Shown: positions 24,946 to 37,336 of the stretch, piece by piece
Layout of the letters: every line of letters begins with the position of its first letter
Numbering within the stretch: position 1 is the stretch's first letter
NCBI RefSeq assembly: GCF_021155765.1
Contig: NC_060112.1
Coordinates: forward strand, 6,076,001-6,140,000
DNA: 64,000 nucleotides
DNA from: Diprion similis
Lineage: Eukaryota; Arthropoda; Insecta; Hymenoptera; Diprionidae
Direction: 5' to 3'
Translations under genes and position numbers: made by a program
Notes under the pieces: model-generated
Told to the model about the DNA's origin: nothing
Databases searched by the model: none
The model's input: the letters and a program-made list of their open reading frames with translations, nothing else

Positions 24946-25206
24946 ATCAGCGTTGCGTTCGGTAGGTAAATCCAGTTTCGACCTCCCTTGGATCCACTGG
25001 CCAGTAGTCGTCGCAGTAGCTTCAGTCGTGGTCGAGCTTCAGGATCAGTCGCGTGGGAATCGGAGGCCGCGGGAAACGTGGTGGGCAGTGCTTAGTGCGC
25101 GTGTGAATCGTCTATCTTTTTCTTTTCCCTTTCTGCTTTCCTCTTCTCGTGGGCACCCGAAACGCCGATTTCGTCAATAAAACAAAGCAACGTGAACGCA
25201 TTAGCA

Positions 25207-28200
25207 ATGGCAGAAAAGAAACGCGTCTGCATCATAGGCTCTGGCAACTGGTAAGTCATCCCTACGTTTACGCTTATACGATCGATTTCGCTGTGTGTGC
25301 AGGGCGGCGCACGATATCGTTGAAATAATACCTCGATTATATTGTACGCGACAAGTTTCCTCGGCCAATTAACCTGAGTAAGCATGCATAACGACGGAAC
25401 AATCGTTATACCCAACCGACAAGCATATAACGAGCTTTCATGCTTTTCTATAAACATAAAATAACAATTAAGCAGAGTTGCCGCACGACTTATAATCGCC
25501 GTCGACTGCTTCCCGGGGTCAAATATATATATCAAACTGTGTATACCGATCCGTATCGTGTTTTTAGTCTTATCTTAAGATGTTTTTTTTCTATATTTGT
25601 GTCTATATCATCGTCGTCGGCCACTTCCTCGGTCAGCAAGAATGTCGCCCACGTTTCAGATTATCTCTGTTTGTTACAACGTACACGTATAATATTACGC
25701 GCGGTACGGTAACGTGGCTTTCAATTGTTTTTTATCGCCTTCGATTATAGAAATTCAAAAACTTACATAGAGGTCTCTTCCTCCTCGAATCGTAATTAAC
25801 CGACCGAATTGTCGGCAACTTCATAGCGTTATTCGGTTGTTTTTAATGTACAAACTTGCCTAGGTATAGACGTATACATATTACCATTCTTACAAGATGA
25901 TCTCTGTAGTTAGATTTTAATATAGCTGATATGTGTGTAATTTTACAGAACGATAATACGCAGCTGTGCGGCGTGGAAGGTCGCGTGTCGCGTTTATACG
26001 TATAGGTATACACATACCTATACTGGGTATAAATATATATGTATAGAAAAATATATAGACTCGTGCGTATATCGTACTCGTAATATTATTCATATAGGTA
26101 TAAGACCGCTGCCTTTTCCACACTGAGAATGTCATCAGCTGTAGTATACTTGCTTATAACTGCTGAAAATAGAATCATCCTCGCGTGAGTCCGTCACGTG
26201 AGTCTGGAGAAAGTCTGGAATCATTGTACATATAGGTATGCTATTATCATCGAGCAGAGACAGAGAGTATAATTAATAGAAGTATGAAAATAATTAGCGC
26301 TTCTCGCGGACGACGAGGAGAGCCGGATGAGTTTGCGATTTTAAAATTCGTACCAGGGAATGAATGAATCATATTCTGATCGTTAATCAATCAATATACG
26401 CCATTATCGCATGGTGTATACATGACAAATAATCTACCTTTACTTAATTTATTCCTATATTTTCAGGGGATCTGCGATTGCTAAAATCGTCGGTAAGAAT
26501 GCCAGGGAACTTCCTCAGTTCGAAGAACGAGTCACGATGTACGTTTACGAGGAGTTGATAGACGGTAAAAAACTTACCGAAATCATCAACGAGACTCACG
26601 AGAACGTCAAGTATCTACCAGGGCACAAGATTCCCGAAAATGTGGTAAGTTTAGTGCTGTAATCGTTGTGTTTAATGACATATCGATTAATTAAGTTGCG
26701 GAACTTGTACAATATATAATATTTTATTGTTTATACTTAGTGTCCTTGTAACACTATATTCGCCTATCTTTTTCATCACAGACTATCAGCTTTCTTTAAC
26801 TTTCAGTACATATCTAATGTGAATTTGATACAACGATCACAGAATTTCATTTATCATCTACATCATGTTACAGTTATACTATACGTGTATATATATTAGA
26901 TTGTATCAAAAAAATTGACTATTTTTTTTTTGAAAAATATACTGAAAATATTATTCAGGATACCGGAAAAGGTGCCTGTTAAAATGGGAGCTCTTAATTT
27001 TAATACTAAGATGTGCCTCACCGCGATTTTCTACTTTCCATAAGAATAACATGGCACAAATGGTTCTTGCTCCTCGCGATTTTTATAACTAGATAAGGAC
27101 GCGTCGTACAGAAAATTTATAAACATGTTTTTGTAGAAAAATGAACGTTCTATAAAAAAGGTCTGTTGTCATTTTACGATAAATCTACTCCTTCAAAAGT
27201 TATTTGAGGTCCTTTGTTGATGTTTGACCTCGAATAACTTTTGAAAGAATAAATTTATCGTAAAATGACAAGCTACCTTTTTTGTAGAACGTTCAATTTC
27301 CTACAAAAACATGTTTATGAATTTTCTGTACGACGCGTCGTTATCTAGTTATAAAAATCGCAAGGAGCAAGAACCATTTTTGCCATGTTATTCTTATGGA
27401 AAGTAGAAAATCGCGATGAGGCACTTCTTAGTATTAAAATTAAGAGCTCCCATTTTAACAGGCGCCTTTTTTCGTTATCCTGAACAATATTTTCAGTATA
27501 TTTTTCAAAAAAAAAAATAATAGTCAATTTTTTTGATACAGTCTAATATATATATATTACAGTACACATGCATTCAAGCGATTACGCGACCGTATTATAT
27601 CTAGGGATTAGATTCAAATCCCTGAATGTTTTTTTTATCCGACATCGTTACGAAACTGATTATCTCTATCTATACATCGAGTTTGGAGGTATATAGTTGT
27701 ATATACGTATTTCGATCACTGATGGATTATGTTGCGATTTAATCAGGCTCCTCTTCCATGCAGCATATAGTATACAGTTTTACACGGCAGTTTAATCGCG
27801 ATAATGCACGTAATCAGAGTTGAGAAATATGTTTTCTTAATTTGACAGCTGTGATGGATGTATTTTATTTTACAATTTTCACATTCATTCGCCTCTTGAT
27901 AATGCATTAATGAAAGTGTCTAATTTTCTCTGTATTTCGTGAATAAGTAAGTGTAAATTACAAGATTTCACTTTTCTTGTACACTGAAATTTTTTCAGCG
28001 TTTATTCCTGCCCATTGATAGATTATTTCTTTCAGCTTATTGTTAGTCCGAAACTGTTATAATACGTAAAAAACTAGTAATATTGAATTTGTTTATGCAG
28101 CCAAGTTATTCAGACGTATCTATAATATCCATATATACATAACGTGCTGACAAAAGTGATTAACAATCTTCAAGAAAGCTTGTAATAATAATTACCTTGT

Positions 28201-31200
28201 AAAATACGGTGATACAGGTATCACATTATTACTTGTAATAGTGAAAATACAGTAGTACGTAGCTAACTAAAACCTTGACCAAAGTTCAGCGCTGCAGTAA
28301 CAAAGCGCGAGAGCGTCGCATAACTCGTTACAAGTAGAATATGTAGAGTGAATATTTATAGTGTATACACTATACATATATAATCCTGTATACCCATATG
28401 AATACCAATATGAGCGTGTATAATGTATATACAGACAAGGAACAACATAACGTAAAATACCATGGTAAAAATATTGACGGAATTAGCGGGAGTAAAAAAA
28501 AAGAAAAAAAAAAAATCAAGGAGTGAGAATAAGTAAAAATGTAAATTTATACGAAATGTTCGATAAGAATTGAACATGCTTAAAACCACGTGTATTATAT
28601 ACTTCTGCTTCTTTGTTTTCATTTTCGTCCGGCCTCTTTACAGTGTTTACAAACCCGCTGCTACTGCAGGTGCATGAGAAAAAAACGTATATATAATTAC
28701 TTAAATATGTATACATATTACACGCTTTTTCAACAAACAACCACTTATAGTTATACAGGTGTTAAATTTTCGTAACGCTTGGTGAAACTCGTAACGAGCC
28801 AAGAGAAATACAAAAAATAAAAAATAGAAAAAACAATTTATAAAAAAAAAAAAAAAAACACATGCAGGCAAAAATGAGTGCTTTTGTAACGCGATCGGTT
28901 GTGTTTAAACTTCTTTTCTTTTTTCTTCCTTTGACGAAATATTTTACTCGCAATTTACTCGGTCTACAGTTTAATTAATGTGTATAATGTCGTTATGAAT
29001 TAGTGCAGTTAGAGGAACAAGAAGGTGCAAGTATACCTATGTTGCGTCATACGTAAGCACTGCGGTTACATTGCTCTAAATTTTCCCCGTTTCCACTTTC
29101 CTCTAATATACCTTCTTCTTCTCCTCTATTGTAACCCTTACCTCCTGACATTATGATAGATATATGTGAATGAAAATTAATTCCCCGCTTTCTACTCACT
29201 GTACATCTAAGGACAACCCCGCGTTGATATTGATTTTGTAAAGGTGCTGCATCGCGTATTTACATACCGTTTATTTTTCATTTTTCGAACGTGTGTTATA
29301 GGCGCATGATAATAAACTGGTACAATTTTTCGCAACGAATATGTAGTTATTCATCATGAATCATTTATTTTATGTCCGCAATGTGATCGTACATTATGGA
29401 AAATTAAAATGTTTTAAAAATCTTCTTTATAACGCAAAAAGTAGTGATAATTTTTTTTTTTTTATAGATATTTTAATATGCGGAAAAGTTCAGGCAAAAA
29501 AACAAAAACAAAAAAAAACAAAAAAAAAACAAAATGGAAACGCAGGAACGAAAGAATGTGAAAATGTAAAAGTTTGTAAGAAATATATTCTGTGAATTTT
29601 ATTCGTATTCATTTTCTTCTTTAATTATACCTATGCAAATTGTTTAATGCGTTGCAGCAACGACAGCAGCGTTCTTAAAAGTATAAAATATATCTCGAAA
29701 TATATATAACGTAGATAAAGATCGCGACGGCTGTCTGTGTTTAAACACGTCTTGTTCACCTGGCTTTAATTGTCCTAGGTCAGGCATGAAGGTCTAACGA
29801 TAAAAAAAATTGAAGTAAAAAAAATAATCCCTGATTCTGGTTAGGCTACATAAAAACTTCTCTAAATTAAGCTGCACAACCGAGAGGAATCATTTGTGAT
29901 ATATTTAAATACGAAACTTTTTTGTCAGGAGAACACAAACAGGAATAATCCCTGTATTAGAAACGAAATTTATTCTTGGTAAACAGATTTTTTTAAATAT
30001 TATTATGCGGCGAACAACGTTACAGATTGTTGAAATTTGTTTGATAAAAAACTGACAAAACTCTTGCAGATCGCGGTACCGGATGTCCTCGAGGCGGCCC
30101 GAGAAGCGGACATCCTGATATTCGTTGTGCCCCACCAGTTTATCCACAGGATATGCAGCGCCCTTCTTGGAAAGATAAAATCCACCGCTGTTGGCCTGTC
30201 GCTGATCAAGGTAGGAGGACATTCGCAAATTTTACCTGGAAAACTTTTTATCACAAATCGGAAATGTTCCGTACTTACATATTGTTACGCTTTCTTTCTT
30301 TGCAGGGATTCGACAAACGTGAGGGTGGCGGCATCGAGCTCATATCTCACATAATTGCTAAGGAGCTGAAAATACCGGTTTCCGTTTTAATGGGCGCGAA
30401 TCTTGCCTCGGAAGTTGCCGATGAGAAGTTTTGCGAAACAACAATTGGTACGGCAATGATTAGACGGATATTACGAATAAACTAGACTTAAGGCTTGAGC
30501 CAAAAATTAGGAAAAGAGAAAAAACGACTTGAAAAATGTTTGGCACTCTTATTGGAGCCAATGATATAACTAACACGATTGAAATAACATTTCGACTATA
30601 CAATGAACATGAAATTGGGCATATTTCAATAACGCAAGCTAAAATATCAACAATTTGAGAAAGTGTTTCATAATTAGAACGTGCGAAATACTTGGACTCT
30701 CGTATTTTCGATCCGATTCCAATGTTTTCCGATCATTTAGCTCATTGCTCAGATCCTCACATATTGTCTGAGAAACTCAAGAAATTTTTTACTACAGTGT
30801 AATTAAAATGCGCGAATGTAACTACACATTTATCGCACCGTATCTACACAAATCTATTCTGTCTGTAAACGGTTCTTCTGATAATCTCCGGAGTTTCTAT
30901 CGTAGAAAAAATAAGCCCAAAATTAATTAATTGGGATGAATATATCAGAAGTTAATCGTTTTTAACATTCTAATAATAAAACCTTTTCTAAAATTGTCCA
31001 TCACTTAGCTTGTGTTATTCGAATGTACTCAGGGTCATTTCTATTACATATAAAAAATACGATTTCATTCGTATTCAATATCATTAACGTGAATAACACT
31101 GTTGAAGATTTTCTTACTGATTATTTCGTGTTTCACAACTTTTGATTTCGATGATGGGACCGATTAATCCTTAAAATTTTCCATAATGTCGTTATCAACG

Positions 31201-33341
31201 TTGCACAGTCAGAGAGAAATACGTTTATGCTTCGCTAGGATGCCTGCGATAAATATCGTGCCTTACGATCGTGCGAACATCGTACCGAATGCGTTCTTTC
31301 TTTAAACTGCACACCTGAGACTCGCGCTTGAGGATATATTCAGTTTCTCTTCCTCCATACCGCATGACGGACATTTTGGATCGTTAAGCTACCGTTAAAA
31401 CTGTCGTCAAATCAACTCCCTGCTGGGAAAATTTTATATAAACTATTGAGAAAATTCAGATCTACGTAAATCGGCATACAAACGTCAATAAGTATAAATA
31501 ACACCGTTAGTTGAAAAATAATGCAAACCTGATCTCCAACGAAGGCCTAACCGGCATTATTTTGCACATTTATGCAACTAGAAGTATTATTAACATGCCA
31601 CGCTTGCTTAGTTCTACATTTTTTCTATTGGATAAATACGCAGAATTTATTACATAAAATGGTATTCCACTAACAACTGATTCTCCATAGCATTTTTCAA
31701 CAGTATTACGTGGTTATTTTCCATCAGAGAAAGTTTTGTATATTATACATGTAAATTACATGCGTGATGTAAAACTAATCCCATAGAAATATGTAAGCGG
31801 TGCACTCGAACGGTCTTTGAGGCGGTTATTTAAAGGCGGCGATAAGGACAGGAGATAGTGAAATTTATTGGCTGTGCAGGCAAGTCCGTTTATCTTCGGA
31901 TACTCGATGCGTTACGAGAATTCATGAAGGCTCTAAAGATACCTCGCGTGATGCTGCTAGTTATATGTGATTAGGAAATGTTTACTTCTCGAAATACTTT
32001 TTCCAGCTGATGTTGAATCGTCACTTTTTCTTTCCGATGATAAAAAAAACGTCCATCATGTTGATAATTGACGAAAAATCGGGCTCGTTGTATACGAGAA
32101 CTTGTGTAAATAAGTTGTAAAACTGATGATAAGATGAGAAGCTTAATCACAGGCAGATTGCCGGTGTTATATTACCGGATTCGAACGTTGTAAATACATA
32201 GTCGGTCGCGGAAAAGTAAATCGTTATGTCTGTAGAAGATGAGCTGGATAATCCCTGTCACATCGATAGTTGTTGGATAAGAATACAGATAAGTGGGAGG
32301 ACCATAATATGATTATATGAAAACTGTGGCGATCAGTTTCTACACGTTGTTCTTTCTCAGGTTGCAAGGATAAACTTGTTGCGCCATTTCTCAGGGACAT
32401 TATCCAGACCAGCTACTTCAGGGTTGTGGTCGTTGACGATGCCGACGCTGTAGAATGCTGCGGTGCGCTCAAGGTAAGAAGAATGAAAAATTTGCACTCC
32501 AGGAAACCGTGACGCACCTTTGAACAACAACCATTATGTAAATAAATACTGAAAAGAAATCCAAAGAACTAATATACCAAACAATTACACAAAAGAAATC
32601 TAAAATACTGTATAGAAATACTGAAAACAGTTTTGAGGGGTCGGACGAATTTCGAACAAAACAAATACTAATCGAATTGATGATTGATTGTCGAGATACG
32701 TATAAATTTCCAAAATTCACCTATTCTTTCAGTTGTTTACTTTTATATACTTGCTTGATTCGATTTATCATCATTGTACTGCCATAATTGTTTTTGTTTG
32801 CTCATATAAATGAAAACTTTGATCAATCGCAGAACATTGTGGCCTGCGGCGCTGGTTTTGTCGATGGTTTGGGACTTGGGGATAACACAAAGGCAGCGGT
32901 GATCAGACTTGGACTGATGGAAATGATCAAGTTCGTGGATGTCTTCTTTCCCGGTGGACAGTTGTCTACTTTCTTCGAAAGCTGCGGAGTCGCTGATCTC
33001 ATAACTACCTGCTACGGAGGTCGAAACAGAAAAGTTTCCGAAGCTTTTGTCAGGACTGGAAAGGTGCGATGCTTATAAATTTTTGACAGTGTTCGTACAA
33101 GACAGAGTGAAGTATCAATACTGTTGTCGTTTTTTAGAGCATCGCCGAACTCGAAACTGAGATGCTGAACGGCCAGAAATTGCAGGGGCCTTTTACCGCC
33201 GAAGAAGTCAATTATATGCTCAAGTCGAAGGGCATGGAGGGAAGGTTTCCGCTCTTCACAGCAATACATCGAATCTGCGTGGGCGAGCTAAAGCCTAGCG
33301 ATCTCATCGACTGCATTCGCAGTCATCCGGAGCATATGTAA
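25207..33341 (+). CDS. Gpdh1: Glycerol-3-phosphate dehydrogenase [NAD+], cytoplasmic, tandem copy 1
   Basis: The enzyme interconverts dihydroxyacetone phosphate and sn-glycerol-3-phosphate with NADH in the cytosol, feeding the glycerol-phosphate shuttle and lipid synthesis. Seven coding exons (25207-25250, 26467-26644, 30070-30210, 30306-30447, 32361-32473, 32833-33063 and 33138-33341) encode 350 aa, the usual family length. The Rossmann motif GSGNWG is at residues 11-16. The family's catalytic lysines correspond to Lys121 (SLIKG) and Lys206 (GALKN). The phosphate-binding segment [11 protein letters not shown] includes Thr265, Arg270 and Asn271. The protein ends HPEHM, the same ending as vertebrate GPD1. 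The stop codon overlaps a GTAAGC donor-like sequence, but no matching tail exon was recognised downstream. Intron positions match those of copy 2. Confidence 0.96.
26645..30069 (+). other. Intron 2 of Gpdh copy 1
   Basis: This is a 3.4-kb AT-rich intron. It holds the large foldback element at 26896-27546 and short AT-rich open frames only. It contains no trace of the peroxiredoxin gene that sits in the equivalent intron of copy 2. Confidence 0.8.
26896..27546. mobile_element. 651-bp foldback (MITE-like) element
   Basis: Left arm 26896-27211 and right arm 27226-27546 are inverted copies with high identity, separated by a 14-nt loop. The ends read TTAGAYTGTATCAAAAAAAT and are flanked by TA runs, so the target duplication was probably TA. 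There is no transposase frame. Scattered mismatches and short indels between arms (for example GATACCGG versus GATAACG) show it has aged somewhat. It is a non-autonomous foldback element in intron 2 of Gpdh copy 1. Confidence 0.85.
30448..32360 (+). other. Intron 4 of Gpdh copy 1
   Basis: A 1.9-kb intron with donor ATTG/GTACGG and acceptor TTTCTCAG/GTTGC. Apart from the dispersed repeat at about 30502-30580 nothing recognisable is present. Confidence 0.7.
30502..30580 (+). repeat. Dispersed repeat copy A
   Basis: This stretch closely matches 41231-41310: both contain AATTAGGAAAA/AGTTAGGAAAAA followed by GAGAAAAAAC, then CTTG-AAAA, and end with AGCCAATGAT. The copies lie in non-equivalent introns (intron 4 of copy 1, intron 2 of copy 2), so this is a dispersed repeat and not a remnant of the gene duplication. 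Confidence 0.5.
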
Positions 33342-33460
33342 GCCGAAAGAAATATTAGAGTCGAGAGTAGCGTCAGCCACGACACAAGCTGAACGAACTT
33401 GTGTCCCGATTCCTCTGCTTTTATCCTTGCTTCCGTTGCGATTATTCTTTTTCCCACTCA

Positions 33461-33466
33461 AATAAA
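33461..33466 (+). terminator. Poly(A) signal of Gpdh copy 1
   Basis: AATAAA lies 120 nt after the stop codon and is the first canonical signal downstream. Another AATAAA follows at about 33539. Confidence 0.6.
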
Positions 33467-33469
33467 TGG

Positions 33470-36400
33470 GATGTTGGGCTTTTAATTATTGGCGTTGCTT
33501 TGAATTGCTCAACGAAATTCTACGATGACAAAATCAGAATAAATAGGTAATACCGGATTTCTTCTGGATACTTTAAAAGGTATTATTATTACCTTATGCG
33601 TGGAAAAAACAGAGTAGTGCAAAAATTTCTTCATGCACAAAGACTATGACGTTATTTTGATATTTTAACATGATGTAGTAAAATTATTACATACGTATAC
33701 CTATGTGAAAAAAGTTTAGCATGGATATATCATCGTAGAATAGATGAAATTCTGACCATAGAGACGAATAGCATTTCATCAATGTCGATTTCAAATTGTT
33801 AACCGCATCGTCGGGTGTAAAAGAAAACTTTTAAACATTAGAAAAATCCTCTTTCATTCCTTTACACAATTCAATTCAATTTACTTTCCAATCTTTATTG
33901 ATTTTCTCCTTCTTTACTTCAAGCATCCGTGCTAACAGAAAAATTCTTGAATTGCGTAACGCTCAACTATCCCTCTAGACAGGAAACCTCAACCACTTGT
34001 TAAATATAGGCAACTGTGATTTCCCTCGCACGTGTTTACTTCTTTGATTAATATCTTGTTTTATTGACAAGTATAATGTTAATTTACCACTTGCCCCACT
34101 TCAAAGCTCTACTATGCTGTAGTATGACGATTATTCATCGTTTCGTACCAGTTATGTACAACATTGTATTATACGTTTGAGATATTAATATCGCTACGTG
34201 GAATTAGATGGCAAAAAACAGCTGCGTTTCAGTTTCAACGTTATATGTATAATGAAATCTAAATTATTGGGATGAATCGCGTCAAGTAAAAAGTCGATAA
34301 AGTAATGCTTGCGATCAGCAACGGTACTTTGTTAACTTTAACAATTTTTAATTCCCGTTTTTTCTCCCCTCCTTATTATCAATTTCCGAACCACTCTGAA
34401 AACGCAAAATCATCAACTTATTTGCCTGCTAAAGCGTTGCAATGAGTACATTTAACGAGGAGGAAAATAAATTGTTTTACTAACTTGTTATTATGTATAT
34501 TATATACATACATACGAATAGACATATATTGTATAAAAAAAAAAATATATATGAAAAACTTTGAATTGTTACCATTTATTGTAAATGTTGTTACATTATT
34601 ACTTATTATTGTATAATAACAATGATAATTATTATTATTATTGTTGATGTTATCATCATAATCATCATGAGCACATATTATGTAATCCCAGAGCATAGAA
34701 AAATATAAAATTTATCATTTGTTAACAGAAATAAGTTTTTTTCGGACTTTTCTAGCATCGTTATGTATCAAGAAACTACAACTGAATAGCAGCGTGTTTT
34801 TATTTTTATTCTTGATTAACCTACTAATCTTTTATAATTTTATTTGTAAATTGTTTCTCTTCTCTTTATTTCCAATTATGCTGCTTTCCTTATTCGTACT
34901 TTTCCTACTTTATCTCACATTTTTTCTGCGTCATCTAAATCTGCATATTTTGTATTTACGTGATTAATCAATTTCGGACTTTAGAACTTACTCTACATAT
35001 CATACTGAATTCTTATTAATTTGAACTACTGTATTTAGAAACGACGGTTATGGATTTAAGGAACTTCTACCAATTTCATCACCGATATCTCGTCTCTGAA
35101 GAAAACAAAATCGCCATACCAGCCAACAGATTGATCGAATTATTTTACTGTGAATGCATCACGTCATATTGAACGTATACTTACTGTGCACGTTTGAATT
35201 TTAAATGTGAGTATTTGAATTAATATCACTCAGAATGATGTTATTCATTTTTCATGTTTTTTCAATAATTTTTCACTGTAAATGGCTAGGATTCGAAAAC
35301 AAAATGTTTTATCTTGTATTTCCTTATTTGCCACCATTTGCAAAAGTTAAGTTTACGATACTATGAATTATCGCCAAAATTATGTGATTATCTTTTTGTA
35401 CTTTTATAAAAAATTAATTTATATTCTATTACAGTGATAAGGTTAGCAATAAATCATTAGAATTCAACAATTTATTAAGTGATTCTACAAAATGTCTGCC
35501 CTTAGAATTATACGCATATTATTTCATCGTTTTATCATGGTTTTATCAGCATCGAAAACGAGCGCTTAGTATTTGAAGATCAAAATAACCGCTTCGCGCT
35601 CTCAATTTTTTGTAACTAGGTGGAAGCGTCATCTCGCGGTTGATTGTTGAGTATTGTTAGTTTGCGTAAAGCAATGTCGGTCAGAAAGTTAGAGGCAGAT
35701 AATACTCCTCGTGGATGGGGTTGCATGAAAGTAGGCGCAAGACATACTGTTTATTCTATTGATAAAAAAAAAAAAAAAGGAAAGGAATTAGTATTGCAGT
35801 TTTAGAGCTTACGAGCAGTTGACGATTTCAAAGGTAATTCAGCAATTCGTACATTCCGCTTTTGCATCTATCGTACAACGAACGAAACAGAGTAATAGTA
35901 GCAGAAAATGAAAATGATTACCCATCAATGAACGGTAGCTTTGTTTTCTAGATTTTTTTCAAAGCTACTCCGTGATTGAAGAACAATTTTCATTCTCTAT
36001 TCTTATTTCTATTTGTTGTATCCATTGTATACATTAGGCTTTAAGGAATATCCGATTTACCTAACTTCTTTTCTTCTCCCCTCTTGTTCACGCGTTACAA
36101 CTTATTACGCATACACATCGTCGTCACGTTGCGTAATGAAAAAGGTAGAGTGAAAAAATAAATAAAATTGCCCACGTGCTTAAATTACGTAACGATTTAT
36201 ATCAGTGACGAAACTCCGCGTGGTTCCGAACAAACCTAGACAATGCTTGAATGTACGTACGGGGTCGATTTACAATTAGTAGGACGATGGGTAAATCGTC
36301 GAGAGTTAATCTCACGATTGTCTGTGATTTAATTATTCTTGGTATACCGTCACCGTTAACTGCAGGTGAGCAATGCTCGTCATAATACGAAATACTCGCT

Positions 36401-37180
36401 AAACTTATAACATGTGTGTTAACATGTATTGTATGTATACGTCGGCATCGGTATTTTTGGCGCGTTAAATAAAATACCCAGGAAGTAACGGAGTCGAGAC
36501 CTTGGTTCGACTTGGCAGGTTGATCGGTGATGCGCGACCTGATCCAAAGCTATTCGTTTTTTTTTCGTTCACTAATTGGTCTTTTTCTCGTGCTTTTGCC
36601 ACTACGCTTCCACTTTCTACTTCCTTTTTTCAAAGCTTTATCAAAATTTCGATACTCATACCACTAGCATATTACATTTATAAATTATTCTAATGAACTA
36701 TAGAGAAACTAGAGAAACCAAATTATTCTGGCCATAATTACAATTGATACAAAACAGCGTTCGATGATTGAAGAGTGACAGAAATGATCGTAAAGCGTGA
36801 ACAAATTTCAAAGCATTTCAATGTCAGCCATATTGGTTTTCTATACCAGAATTTGAACATTTTTTAATCGTGGATGATTCAAGCAAAAATCCGAATGCGA
36901 ATGGTTTTGCTGCCGAATCAGAACTGCTGTTGTTCAAATACGTAGACAAAGGCGGGTGAAAAATCATACCCGTTATACTGGGTAATATTTAGCCACTATT
37001 CGCCGCCAATTTCGGATTGTTTCAGCGGTCACCCTGCGATTCGACGATTGCGTTTACGTTGGCGATGATCCAGATACATAGAGAAGAGCAGTTCATAGTC
37101 TAGCGCTAGACTGTGGCTATTGACTCTGTCTCTTCGCAAGTCGTGGGCTCCGGGTATTATCGCGTTAAGATTTGCGAAGT
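33470..37180. other. Intergenic region between the two Gpdh copies
   Basis: This 3.7-kb spacer is AT-rich. I see no coding exon, no third Gpdh fragment and no RNA gene. The last 300 bp rise in GC content towards the copy 2 promoter. Confidence 0.7.
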
Positions 37181-37183
37181 GAG

Positions 37184-37188
37184 TCAGT
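37184..37188 (+). promoter_or_regulatory. Candidate initiator (TCAGT) of Gpdh copy 2
   Basis: TCAGT in the GC-richer stretch about 150 nt upstream of the ATG at 37337. No TATA box is in place. This is a weak short motif and other start sites are possible. Confidence 0.25.
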
Positions 37189-37336
37189 TGGCGGTAACGA
37201 GCTCCCGCGATAATCCGACTACCAGCATCATCTCTGTATCTGCAGTGTGTAATTCGGTCTCTGTCATATCACGAGCGGACTGTTAACCGCAGCTGCTTGA
37301 TTCAAACAGGGATAAATAGCGGAATCAACTCAAGCG

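Noticed and set aside
24641..25180. 179-codon plus frame with poly-proline
   Set aside because: The proline run is the poly-C tract and the rest falls in the Gpdh copy 1 promoter and 5' UTR. No domain is visible.
27345..27527. 60-codon minus frame in Gpdh intron 2
   Set aside because: It lies entirely within one arm of the foldback element and has no transposase motif.
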